A stretch of DNA of 39,202 nt from Opitutales bacterium. Lineage in GTDB: Bacteria; Verrucomicrobiota; Verrucomicrobiia; Opitutales; UBA953. The notes under the pieces are model-generated. The model searched no databases. It worked only from the letters and a program-made list of their open reading frames with translations, and was not told the origin of the DNA. Positions within the stretch are counted from its first letter, which is position 1, and each line of letters starts with the position of its first letter. Shown here piece after piece: positions 13,311-21,848 of the stretch. Where the stretch lies: the NCBI GenBank assembly GCA_017546455.1, contig JAFYWY010000072.1, positions 1-39,202 of the forward strand, read 5' to 3'. The position numbers and the translations under genes are program-made.

Positions 13311-15833
13311 ATGAACATTTCCAAGTACTTCGAAACCCTGAAGCACGGGCTTTGTATCGCCGCCCTCTTTACGCTCGCCGCCGTCTGCGCCTTGGCCGAA
13401 GACCTGCGCGTCCGCATTTCGCCCAATCGCGTCACCGAAAACCAGATGGCGCATTTCAATATTTACTGCGACGGCGGCGAAAAAATCCGCAACATCGTTT
13501 TTCCTCAGGTGGACGGAGTGACCTGGCACCCGAACGTCAAAGGCTCGCAAACCAGCATCGTCAACGGCAAGCTTTCCTCCTCGCTCAGCGTCGGCTTTAC
13601 GGTGTCCCGCACGGGTGAAATCGCCATTCCGAAAATCCGCCTCGAGACCTCCGAGGGCGAGCGCTTCACGCAGCCGATTAAATTTACTGTCGGCAAACTT
13701 TCGACCGGGCTATTCCGCGAAGACGGTTCGGAACTCCCGCTCGCGGAAGCGGTTTTCCTCCGCGTCCAACCGAAAGAACAGGGCCGGACGAGCTATTTCG
13801 TCGGCGAAGAAATTCCGCTTTACGTCGTCGTGCTCGCACGCCCGGACCTCAACGTCTCGCTGAGCGCCGCTCCGCAACTCGACGGCAACGATTCCGTTTT
13901 CACCGCGACCGAACGCGGCTCCGCCTCTCAAGCCCTCAATTTCCAAGGCGAAAGCTACAACGCATCGATTTTTCTCTTCGACCTGCGCGCCATGAAGACG
14001 GGCAAATTCGACGCCGCGTTTTCGACGAACGCAAGTTGCTTCATCGGTAACGGCTCCCGCGATCCCTTTGAAGAAAGCTTCTTCGGCGGTAGCTTTGCCG
14101 TTCGCGGACTCGGCATTTCCGGCGGCAACCGCGTCAACCTCCCGCTGAAAGGCGCCCTGAAAGACATCACCATTCTCCCGCGCCCGCCCGTCCCCGCCGG
14201 AGCAATCGACCTCGGCGTCATCGGCGAAAACCGCCCGCAGTGGACACTTTCAAGTACGACGCCCAAGCAAGGCGATCCGCTTTACCTCGACCTGACGCTT
14301 ACGGGCAACAGCACCGGCCTGATTGCGCCCGAACCGAAACTCGAAGGCTTTCGGACCTACCCGGCGGAAATCTCGACGCTTCCCGACAACACGACGCGCG
14401 TCCGCATGATGCTCATCCCGCTCAATGCCGGCGAACAAAAGCTTTCGCTGAGCTTTGCGATCCTCGATCCGAAGACGCAAAAATACGTCCTCACGCAAAT
14501 CGATAAAACGCTTCAAATCGAAAAGAACAACGCGCTCGCCGCACCCGCGACCAACGCCGTCGTTCCGCTCGAAACCGAAACCTCTACCGCAAGCGCAACC
14601 GCCGAAAACGACGCCGCCCAATCCTTCGCTTACCTGCGACCGCTCAATGCGCAGCTGCTCGAAGCCGGGAAAACTCCGCCCGAGAAAAAAATTTGGATGC
14701 CCTTCGCCGGTGCCCTCGCCACCTTGCTCATCTGCGCCGGGACACTGATTTTCCGCGCCCGTCGCAGCAATGATCCCGCCGACGCCCTGCGCAAGCGCGC
14801 CCGCAACCGCAAAAGCGAAGTCCTGAAAAAACTCGCGGCAAGCACGCCGGAAACCTTTGACGCGCTCGTTCGCAACGAAGTCACCGACTACCTCGCCGAT
14901 GCCCGCGGCCAAACCTCCGCCGACGCCGTTCGCCGCTCCATCCGACAAAACAACGCCGCGCTCGCCGAAGTCCTCGACGCCGCAGAAAACGCCGGCTACC
15001 GCCCGCACGCCCGCTGCGAACATTTCGAAAAGTTCCGCGAAATCGTCGTCCGTGCCGTCAAAACGGGGGCTTTCCTCCTTGTTGCGGGAACGGTTTTCCT
15101 CGCGTCTCCGTCGCAAGCCAAAGCCGCCGACGCGCCTCTCGCCGTTGAACAAAAAATCCTCAACGCCGAAAACGCCTACGCCAAAGGCGATTTCGAACGC
15201 GCGAAGGAAGGATTCGCCGAGCTCTGCGAAATGGCTCCCTACGCTCCCGACGCCTGGTTCAATCTCGGCAACACGCTTTACCAGCAAAAGCAGTTTGCGC
15301 CTGCGCTCGCCTGCTACGAGCGCGCCCGCCGCTTGGCCGTCGGACGTTCCGACATCCTGGCGAATCTCAACGCCGCCCGCGTGCAACTCAAGCTCCCGCA
15401 AGTCAACGAAGTCAAAAATCCCGCCGATTTCTTTGTCGTCCTGCGCGATTCCTTTTCTCCGTTTATGTGGACGCTTTTCGCCTGCACGGCTCTGTCGGCG
15501 GGCATCATCGTCTTCACCTTTGTCCGCCGAAAGCGCGCCCTCACGCTCGTAATCACCCTCGCCGTCTTCGGCTACTGCATGGGGAATTTCTTCAGCCAGC
15601 AAAAAGCCCTGCGCGATGCGTCCACGGCAATCGTCGTCGTTGATTCTGCGGCGGTTTACAGCCTTCCGATTAAAGACAACGGCACGGTCCGGGAGCTCAC
15701 GCGTATTCCTGCGGGAACGGAACTTACGCTGCTCGAAACGCGGGAAGGCTGGTTCCTCGTCCGCCTCGCCAACGGCAGCGAAGGCTGGGTCGAAAAGAAC
15801 GCCCTCGCCAAACTCTGGGAAAACCGGGATTAA
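13311..15833 (+). CDS. Fused BatD-BatE-like membrane protein
   Basis: Protein of 840 residues combining two usually separate Bat proteins. Residues 1-29 are a signal peptide. About 30-400 is a BatD-type region of beta domains ('RVRISPNRVTENQ', 'SYFVGEEIPLYVVV'), with a membrane helix at 463-482. About 490-580 is a charged cytoplasmic segment. Residues 584-606 look like an internal signal-like helix ending in 'SQAKAA'. TPR repeats follow (611-690), then two membrane helices (717-737, 742-761) and an SH3b-like domain (774-836), the layout of BatE. BatD/BatE work with MoxR and von-Willebrand-domain BatA/BatB, none of which are in the window. The gene stands alone behind a 123-bp spacer and ends near a long inverted repeat. 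Confidence 0.85.
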   Translation: MNISKYFETLKHGLCIAALFTLAAVCALAEDLRVRISPNRVTENQMAHFNIYCDGGEKIRNIVFPQVDGVTWHPNVKGSQTSIVNGKLSSSLSVGFTVSRTGEIAIPKIRLETSEGERFTQPIKFTVGKLSTGLFREDGSELPLAEAVFLRVQPKEQGRTSYFVGEEIPLYVVVLARPDLNVSLSAAPQLDGNDSVFTATERGSASQALNFQGESYNASIFLFDLRAMKTGKFDAAFSTNASCFIGNGSRDPFEESFFGGSFAVRGLGISGGNRVNLPLKGALKDITILPRPPVPAGAIDLGVIGENRPQWTLSSTTPKQGDPLYLDLTLTGNSTGLIAPEPKLEGFRTYPAEISTLPDNTTRVRMMLIPLNAGEQKLSLSFAILDPKTQKYVLTQIDKTLQIEKNNALAAPATNAVVPLETETSTASATAENDAAQSFAYLRPLNAQLLEAGKTPPEKKIWMPFAGALATLLICAGTLIFRARRSNDPADALRKRARNRKSEVLKKLAASTPETFDALVRNEVTDYLADARGQTSADAVRRSIRQNNAALAEVLDAAENAGYRPHARCEHFEKFREIVVRAVKTGAFLLVAGTVFLASPSQAKAADAPLAVEQKILNAENAYAKGDFERAKEGFAELCEMAPYAPDAWFNLGNTLYQQKQFAPALACYERARRLAVGRSDILANLNAARVQLKLPQVNEVKNPADFFVVLRDSFSPFMWTLFACTALSAGIIVFTFVRRKRALTLVITLAVFGYCMGNFFSQQKALRDASTAIVVVDSAAVYSLPIKDNGTVRELTRIPAGTELTLLETREGWFLVRLANGSEGWVEKNALAKLWENRD

Positions 15834-15850
15834 TGCGGTTCCTCGCGAAG

Positions 15851-16036
15851 AGGGAACCACGAATGAACACGAACACTCACGAATGATTTTGACGAAAGCA
15901 AAACTCCCGAAAATCTAAAAAAACAGCCACTCCCAAGTTTCCGGAGTGGCTGTTTTTTTGAGGAAGTAAGTTTTTCTCAAGCGGTTAGGTTCCGCCTAAA
16001 ACATTCGTGAGTGTTCGTGTTCATTCGTGGTTCCCT
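15851..16036. repeat. 35-bp perfect inverted repeat around a terminator
   Basis: Bases 15851-15885 and 16002-16036 are exact reverse complements over 35 bp (theme CCACGAATGAACACGAA). The terminator at 15917-15959 sits between them. The arms begin 17 nt after the batDE-like stop and end 14 nt before the GH20 stop, so each convergent gene is followed by its own arm. The arm sequence also steps roughly in sevens. Confidence 0.85.
15917..15959. terminator. Bidirectional terminator between bat fusion and GH20 genes
   Basis: The stem CAGCCACTCC (15924-15933) pairs perfectly with GGAGTGGCTG (15943-15952), flanked by seven A and seven T. It can end transcription from both convergent genes. Confidence 0.9.
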
Positions 16037-16050
16037 TTTCTTCCCGAGCT

Positions 16051-18033
16051 CTATTTCTTTTTCTCGGGAGACCAAATCAGGCCTTCGACAGGCGCGTCGC
16101 CCTTCGGCGAAACAAGCGCAAACGTAAACATCCATTTGTACAGGCGCGCCTGCCCGGAGGAGAAGCCCGCCACGGGAAGCTTAATCAGCACCTTGTTCCA
16201 ACCTTGCTTGAGCTGCACGGGAATCGGCGGACGCACTTCAAAGTTTTCGTTTTTAAGTTCCGTTTCCTGATTACGCGACGTGTGTGAATTTTCCCAGCGC
16301 GGCGGCAAAATTTCCTTATCGTTCAGCCAGAAACGGGACTCGCGATAGTCCCACTTGCCCTGCGGCGGCGGCAAATCCGGCTCCGAGGGGCTGATTTTGT
16401 GCGTCTGCGCCCAAAGGCCAACCTTCTGTGCCTTCGGCGACCACACCCACGAGTACGCGTAAACCGTGGAATTTGTTTGCGGCTTTTTGAAAAATGCGGA
16501 AACCGTTCCGAGACCGCCCGGCCCCCAAACGTGGCGCAGGTAAATCGCCGCCCCGCGTGCTTCCCGCGTGCCGACTTTCTTGCCGTCGAAATCGTATTCC
16601 GGCTTCAATTCTTCCTTTTCCGGCGGGAAGACCTTATCGAGCTGACCGCCGTTCGGGAACGGATCGGTGATGCGCCAGCGGACGTCCGCCTGCGGCACCC
16701 ACGGCATTTTCGCGCCGAGTTCTTTTTTTACGAACAGCATGCGACGTTCGAAATTCTTGAACTGCTCGAGCTTCTTGCCTTCGAGCGGAATGTTCGTACC
16801 CGTACCGTGGAAATATTCCTCGCGTCCGCCCTGCCACGCGCTTTCCGCAAACGCGAGAATCGACGGATAGAACGAGTTGTGCGCGAGAAGCGCGTCCGTA
16901 CCGTTGATGTAGCGGTCGCACCAAATCGCCGCAACCCCGCCGGCAATCGTATCGTTCGCCTCCGGCGTTTCCGCGAAATTCGAGAAAAACACCGCAACGG
17001 GATCGGCAAACGAGTCAAAGTGATTAAAGTAATGCAGACGGCAGTCGAGCGACGGCGTGCCTGCAAGCGGGCGGCCGCGACCGCTCCACATTTGAACGAG
17101 ATCGATTTCGCCCGGCTTGTAATTCGCTCCCGGATTCCAGGTCGCAACCTTCTTACCGCGGGCGCGCACAAATGCCACCATGTCCGGCACGAATTTCGGA
17201 TTCGTGATGTGGACTTCGTCCGTGCCGATGTGGAAATACGGTACCGTTTTCGATGCAAACCCCTCGCGGATAATTTCGTCGACGAGCTTCTTCAAAATCT
17301 CCGTACCTTTTTCACTCTGCATGCTGCACTTAAACGTGCGCTCAAACGCGGCGCTGTGCCCCGGCATGTCAATTTCGGGAATCAGCATCACACCGAGCGA
17401 ATCGCAATACGCGACGAGCTCGCGGATTTCCTTAAACGTGTAGAATTTTCCGTGGTCGCGCGTGTAGTTCTTCTTGTCATTGAGCTCCGGATAGACGCGG
17501 CTTTCCGTGCGCCAGCCCTGGTTTTCCGTCAGGTGCCAGTGGAAAATATTGATTTTGTACTCGGCACAAAACGCGACGATTTTCTTCAGGTCCGCAAGCG
17601 GGATGTAGCTGCGTCCGCAGTCCATCATAAAGCCGCGCATCGGATACGCCGGCCAGTCGAGAACTTTGCAATGGGGAACGCCGCGAGGACCCGCATTCTT
17701 AATCATCTGCGCGAGCGTCTTACGCGCATTGATTTCTCCGGCGTCGGAAACACATTTGATTCTTGCGAGAGGCCCTCTTCCGGCTTTTATCGAAATGGAC
17801 CCGACAGCAAGCTCGTAGGCTTCGTTTTGTGCATGCGCGGGAACGCCTTTGAGTTCCTTCACGCGCATCACGGCAACACGCTTATCTAACCCCTGTGCGG
17901 GGACAAATAAGTCCTCCGCCTCCTTGTATTTCTGCGGATGAGGGATCACATTGCACTCCGCAAGTGCATCCCCCGCCGAAACAAAAATACCCAAAACGGC
18001 AAAAAGCAAAATCGAGAAGCAAGACTTAAACAT
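16051..18033 (-). CDS. Secreted GH20 beta-N-acetylhexosaminidase
   Basis: Exported glycoside hydrolase of 660 residues that removes terminal N-acetyl-hexosamine from glycans. Residues 1-25 form a signal peptide ending near Ala-Leu-Ala-Glu. An N-terminal GH20b-like domain (about 27-125) is followed by the catalytic barrel with 'FHWHLTENQGWRTE' (164-177), 'LIPEIDMPGHS' (217-227) and the catalytic pair Asp272-Glu273 in 'HIGTDEV', which supports substrate-assisted catalysis. The last 200 or so residues form an extra beta-rich domain ending 'GLIWSPEKKK', perhaps carbohydrate-binding. It lies downstream of an AEC transporter and a GDSL esterase on the same strand, with a 206-bp gap that suggests its own promoter. 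Host-glycan or chitin-oligomer use is plausible. Confidence 0.93.
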   Translation of the reverse strand: MFKSCFSILLFAVLGIFVSAGDALAECNVIPHPQKYKEAEDLFVPAQGLDKRVAVMRVKELKGVPAHAQNEAYELAVGSISIKAGRGPLARIKCVSDAGEINARKTLAQMIKNAGPRGVPHCKVLDWPAYPMRGFMMDCGRSYIPLADLKKIVAFCAEYKINIFHWHLTENQGWRTESRVYPELNDKKNYTRDHGKFYTFKEIRELVAYCDSLGVMLIPEIDMPGHSAAFERTFKCSMQSEKGTEILKKLVDEIIREGFASKTVPYFHIGTDEVHITNPKFVPDMVAFVRARGKKVATWNPGANYKPGEIDLVQMWSGRGRPLAGTPSLDCRLHYFNHFDSFADPVAVFFSNFAETPEANDTIAGGVAAIWCDRYINGTDALLAHNSFYPSILAFAESAWQGGREEYFHGTGTNIPLEGKKLEQFKNFERRMLFVKKELGAKMPWVPQADVRWRITDPFPNGGQLDKVFPPEKEELKPEYDFDGKKVGTREARGAAIYLRHVWGPGGLGTVSAFFKKPQTNSTVYAYSWVWSPKAQKVGLWAQTHKISPSEPDLPPPQGKWDYRESRFWLNDKEILPPRWENSHTSRNQETELKNENFEVRPPIPVQLKQGWNKVLIKLPVAGFSSGQARLYKWMFTFALVSPKGDAPVEGLIWSPEKKK

Positions 18034-18143
18034 GGGGAAAGACTAAGCGCCGCCTGCTTCCTCCGCGATAAAAAAGCGCACCTTTACCGCCAATAGCGGA
18101 ATCCCGAGAGAGCTCTACACTCCATGTGATTTTCTAATGATTT

Positions 18144-18162
18144 GTGTCTCTCACGGAGACAC
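18144..18162. repeat. Small perfect hairpin in the AEC-GH20 spacer
   Basis: GTGTCTC (18144-18150) pairs with GAGACAC (18156-18162) around TCACG. The sequence TCTCACGGAGACACGG echoes the 7-nt-step run near 4140-4170 in reverse. There is no T-run, so it is not a standard terminator. Confidence 0.45.
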
Positions 18163-18239
18163 GGGGCATCAAGCAACGCGCAACATTTTCATTCCAAAGC
18201 CAACCTTCCGAAGAAGTTTAAATCGGAAGCGTGACGATT

Positions 18240-19196
18240 TTATTGGAGGAGCCAGAAGCCGAGCTTGATCCAGAAAGGAAGCGTGAAGACGCAGGCGGCG
18301 GTGGAAATGAGGACGACGCGGAGCGCCAGCTTGGCATCGCCTTTGTAGTATTGGACGACAACGATCGGGAGCATCGCAGCCGGCATACCGGACTGAATAA
18401 CGAGGATGTAGCGCAGATCCTGCGGGATACCGGGCAACCAAACGGCCGTAGCCACCATCAGCGCAGGAATAATGCCCAGACGCACGATAATCGCGCCGAG
18501 CGAAGCCTTGACGTCGTCTTTAAGCCGAAAGCCGTTAAGCAGAATCGGAAGCGACATCCCGACAAGCAAAACGCCGCTCGGAATCATACACGCTCCGAGT
18601 GATTTTGCCGTCGCCGCGAACCACGCGGGCACCGCCTCCGCCCAACCGCAGAAATTCAGCGTAATCGCAATGACCATCGAAATGAAAATCGGATTTACGA
18701 AAGCCGTCGCAATTTTCTTCGGTTCCAAATTCCCGCTGACAACGGAGAGCCCGATGGTCCAAATCCCGACTTCGACGCCCGTATTAAACAGGAGCATCAT
18801 CCCAACGGTTTCCGGAGAACAAAGCGAAATACAGACGGGAAGCGCCATGTAACCGTAGTTGTAGATCCCGGCGCAGTAACCGAAAACGCGTCGGCGCTCC
18901 GCTTCGGATATCCCGAAAAAGCGCGCCAAGAAAACCGCCAAAACGACGCCGAGCGCAATCGTAAGGAAGCCGGCAGAAAGCACTTTGACGACGACGGCGA
19001 AGTCGCACAAAAGCGAATTCCCCAAGACGCGGTCAATAATCAGCGCCGGCGTAAACGCCCAAATCACCAGGCGCATCAGGCCGTATTGCGTCTCCTGATT
19101 GACCCAGCCTTTTCGGCGGAACAGGTAGCCGACAGCGGCAATAATCACGACCGGCAGGGTCGCCGAAAGCAATGCCATTCCGGAAACTTCAACCAT
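18240..19196 (-). CDS. AEC-family (auxin efflux carrier type) transporter
   Basis: Inner-membrane carrier of 318 residues with about ten hydrophobic helices in two halves, as in AEC permeases. It opens with 'LPVVIIAAVGYLFRRKGWVN', and each half contains a central Pro/Asn-rich break ('FTPALIIDR' and 'LVIQSGMPAAMLPIVV'), the usual AEC pattern. Bacterial AEC proteins move small organic acids such as malonate or malate; the substrate here is unknown. Met7 is an alternative start. It follows a secreted GDSL esterase after 20 nt and is probably co-transcribed with it, so it could take up a product released outside the cell. That link is inferred. Confidence 0.88.
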   Translation of the reverse strand: MVEVSGMALLSATLPVVIIAAVGYLFRRKGWVNQETQYGLMRLVIWAFTPALIIDRVLGNSLLCDFAVVVKVLSAGFLTIALGVVLAVFLARFFGISEAERRRVFGYCAGIYNYGYMALPVCISLCSPETVGMMLLFNTGVEVGIWTIGLSVVSGNLEPKKIATAFVNPIFISMVIAITLNFCGWAEAVPAWFAATAKSLGACMIPSGVLLVGMSLPILLNGFRLKDDVKASLGAIIVRLGIIPALMVATAVWLPGIPQDLRYILVIQSGMPAAMLPIVVVQYYKGDAKLALRVVLISTAACVFTLPFWIKLGFWLLQ

Positions 19197-19216
19197 GACT
19201 AAAAAAACAAAAAAAA

Positions 19217-20872
19217 TTAACGAACCGAGAATGCGGCATCGGAAATTTCCGCACAGCAGGCATTTTCGCCCGAGACGTCGCCGAAGATCAGCTTGTCTTT
19301 GTGGGCGTTGACGACGGCGGAATCCGTGCTTCCCGTGAGCTTTTCGCCGATGAGCTGGTCATCGAGCCACACGAAATAACCTTCGCCCTGCTTGTAAATG
19401 ATGCGGAAATCGTGGGCTGCTTTCGTGAAATAGCCCGCCATGGGATCGGCGGCCGGCGATTTTCCCGAAACCAAATCGGCGAGCTTTTCCTTGCCGTAGA
19501 GGTCCATATTGGAGCCGTAGAGCAATTGCTTGCCGTTCCAGAAAATTCCGTTTTCGCCGATACCGAGCATGCCGACCTGGTCATTTCCGTTGCCGACGAA
19601 AATCGAGAAACGGTTGTTTTTCGTCAGCTCCGTCGGTGCCTTTCCGCCGTCTGCCGGCAACATTTTCACCTTGAAGACGGCGACGCATTCGCGCAGGACC
19701 TTGCTCGACGCGGAGGGCAGCCACTTGAGTTCCCAAGCGCCGTTGCCGCTCACGTCCTTTTCGGCAATTTGCAGGCTGCCCGCCTTGGTTTTAAAGCGCG
19801 TCTTGCCGCCGATTTTCGAGAAATGGCGTGCGTTTCCGCCGCGACGCTTAGCCGTAATCTCGGCACCGAAGTCGATCTGCGAATCCAGCTTTTCCGCCGG
19901 TTTACGGGCGTCCGCCAAGCCGCAGTCGCGTTGCCCGATGCCGAGCGCGCGTGCCAAATTGCCCGCGACAATCAGCTCGCCCTGCGTGTTCGGATGCGCG
20001 CCGCCGGGCGTGTCGCACATCGCACCGTCCTTAGCGTAAAAACCGGCGGAAATGTCGTCCAAGAACACCTTCGAAGTCCGCGTGGACCAATTTTTTTCGA
20101 TGTTCAGGGATTCCAAATAATCGTTGTAAACGCGGTAGCGATAGCCGCTCTTGGCGCCGGTCCCGTTGTTTTTCCCGGTGGGAAGCAATTTGAAGACGTG
20201 GACTTCAATTTTCGGGTTCGCCTTTTGATAGGCTTCGACGATTTCCTTCACCCAGCCGGCGGTCGCCTTCACGGTTTCGGAGTCGCCGCTGTCGTAAATA
20301 TCGTTAATCCCAATCAGAATGCAGAGCGTTTCCGGCAATTTCTTTCCGTAGCGGGAACGATAGGTATCGCCCGCATATTCAACGCGCTTGGCATCGTCAA
20401 AATACGTTTTTTTGTCCTTCGTATGCGGATTCGTCAACCCGAGCTTCAGGGTGACGGGACCGCGATTGGCGACATTGGCAACCGCGCCGGGATCGCTTTT
20501 AAATTTATTCTTCCCCCAAACCCCGCCGCTTGTGGCAGGGTGGCCGGCGTACTGGTAGGCACGTCCGCTGGCGGCGGCTTCGGAAACGTTAACGAACGAC
20601 TTCCCGCGGTATTCGGGCGTGAGGTTGACAACGTTGACCCCGTGGCGGGCGCCGTCGGTCATCCCCATCGGCGTAAAGGCGATGCCGTTGTCGACGAAGT
20701 TTTTAAAAAGCTGGTAGCGATAGCTCGGAACCGTCCCCGCGAGGTAGGTCCCGCCTTGCGTGATAGAGTCGCCGATGAAGACAATCCCGCCGCCGTCTTT
20801 CGGCGCTGCAAGGAGGTTGGAGGCGATCAGAGCAAGGGCTCCGCTTAAAATTGCTTTGGCAGAAAGACGCAT
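19217..20872 (-). CDS. Secreted SGNH/GDSL hydrolase with C-terminal extension
   Basis: Exported esterase-like protein of 551 residues. A signal peptide (1-23, ending LLAA) precedes the SGNH core: 'FIGDSITQGG' with nucleophile Ser36, 'LIGINDIYDSGD' with Asn190, and 'CDTPGGAHPNTQGE' with the catalytic His293. Residues from about 340 to the end form a second, beta-rich region, possibly a carbohydrate-binding or LamG-like domain. Such proteins often deacetylate polysaccharides or sialic acids; the substrate cannot be read from sequence. It starts 21 nt after the parA-like gene and ends 20 nt before the AEC transporter. Confidence 0.88.
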   Translation of the reverse strand: MRLSAKAILSGALALIASNLLAAPKDGGGIVFIGDSITQGGTYLAGTVPSYRYQLFKNFVDNGIAFTPMGMTDGARHGVNVVNLTPEYRGKSFVNVSEAAASGRAYQYAGHPATSGGVWGKNKFKSDPGAVANVANRGPVTLKLGLTNPHTKDKKTYFDDAKRVEYAGDTYRSRYGKKLPETLCILIGINDIYDSGDSETVKATAGWVKEIVEAYQKANPKIEVHVFKLLPTGKNNGTGAKSGYRYRVYNDYLESLNIEKNWSTRTSKVFLDDISAGFYAKDGAMCDTPGGAHPNTQGELIVAGNLARALGIGQRDCGLADARKPAEKLDSQIDFGAEITAKRRGGNARHFSKIGGKTRFKTKAGSLQIAEKDVSGNGAWELKWLPSASSKVLRECVAVFKVKMLPADGGKAPTELTKNNRFSIFVGNGNDQVGMLGIGENGIFWNGKQLLYGSNMDLYGKEKLADLVSGKSPAADPMAGYFTKAAHDFRIIYKQGEGYFVWLDDQLIGEKLTGSTDSAVVNAHKDKLIFGDVSGENACCAEISDAAFSVR

Positions 20873-20893
20873 GGCGGGAATTCGGCTTAGGGG

Positions 20894-21682
20894 TTAGCTC
20901 CGCAGGGCGAAACGGCGAATGCACTCTTTGGAAAGCGCATCGTAAGCGAGCGCTCCGGCGCCGTTCGGATCGTATTCGAAAATACTTTTCCCGTAGCTGG
21001 GCGCTTCGCCGAGGCGAATCGAGCGCGGGATTTTGGCCTTGAAAACCAATTGCGGGAAGGTGTTCGAAATATCGTCGACAATCGCCCGGGAGAGGTTCGT
21101 GCGCACGTCAAACATCGTCATCAGAATCCCGCCGATCGAGAGTTCCGGATTGTTGCCGGATTCGCGGATGCGTTCGACGGTTTCCAGAATCTGGCTCAGC
21201 CCCTCCATCGCGAGGTATTCGCATTGAAGCGTGATAATCAGGTGATTAGCGGCGACGAGGCTGTTCATCGAAAGCATGCCGAGCGAAGGCGGGCAATCGA
21301 TGATAATCGCATCGTACTTCCCCGAGTCCTTAATCGGATCGAGTACGCTCTTAAGGCAGCCCAGATAGTTTTCCTGGCGCAATTGAAGCAGCTCGGATTC
21401 AATCGCCGCGATGTCCGCTTCGGAGGGGATGATGTCCAAATGCTTCGTGCCGGTCGGAATGATTTTTTCCTCGGCGGACGCTTCGCCGAAAAATGCGTTG
21501 TAAAGGCTCCCGCCGACTTTCTTCTCGATGCCGAGCGCGCTCGTCGCGTTGGCCTGTGAGTCCAAATCGACAAGCAAGGTGCGAATGCCGCGGCGCGCAA
21601 GGCCGCATGCGAGATTAACGGCGGTCGTCGTCTTGCCGACGCCGCCCTTTTGATTGGCGATGGAGAAAATCTTAGTGGACAT
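20894..21682 (-). CDS. parA: ParA/Soj-family ATPase
   Basis: Chromosome-partitioning-type ATPase of 262 residues from the ATG at 21682; the open frame runs on to 21844, but the family begins exactly at this Met. It has the deviant Walker A 'NQKGGVGKTTT' (10-20, signature Lys12 and catalytic Lys17), 'LLVDLDSQANAT' and Walker B 'IIIDCPPSLGMLS'. The C-terminal 'IPRSIRLGEAPSYGKSIFEYDP' is highly typical of chromosomal Soj. Unusually, no parB follows. Instead a secreted GDSL esterase starts 21 nt downstream. parB may lie elsewhere. Confidence 0.93.
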   Translation of the reverse strand: MSTKIFSIANQKGGVGKTTTAVNLACGLARRGIRTLLVDLDSQANATSALGIEKKVGGSLYNAFFGEASAEEKIIPTGTKHLDIIPSEADIAAIESELLQLRQENYLGCLKSVLDPIKDSGKYDAIIIDCPPSLGMLSMNSLVAANHLIITLQCEYLAMEGLSQILETVERIRESGNNPELSIGGILMTMFDVRTNLSRAIVDDISNTFPQLVFKAKIPRSIRLGEAPSYGKSIFEYDPNGAGALAYDALSKECIRRFALRS

Positions 21683-21848
21683 GGATTTTTCGATAATGGC
21701 CCAAAGCGCCTGACGCTTAAAGATAAAAATGGAAATTCGAGTACAGCCCCGGATTTCCGCTAAATTTGACGCAATCCGGCTTAATTTAATTGCGTTCCCG
21801 CGCGGGAAAGCGTTCAATTGCCGGACATTTTTAAAGAAAGACAAAACT

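Noticed and set aside
14250-15860. 536-codon open frame on the minus strand opposite the bat fusion
   Set aside because: Low-complexity, Gly/Arg/Glu-rich translation typical of antisense frames in GC-rich genes; the plus-strand protein has clear domains.
19301-20848. 515-codon plus-strand frame opposite the GDSL esterase
   Set aside because: Antisense shadow; the minus-strand product has a signal peptide and complete SGNH blocks.
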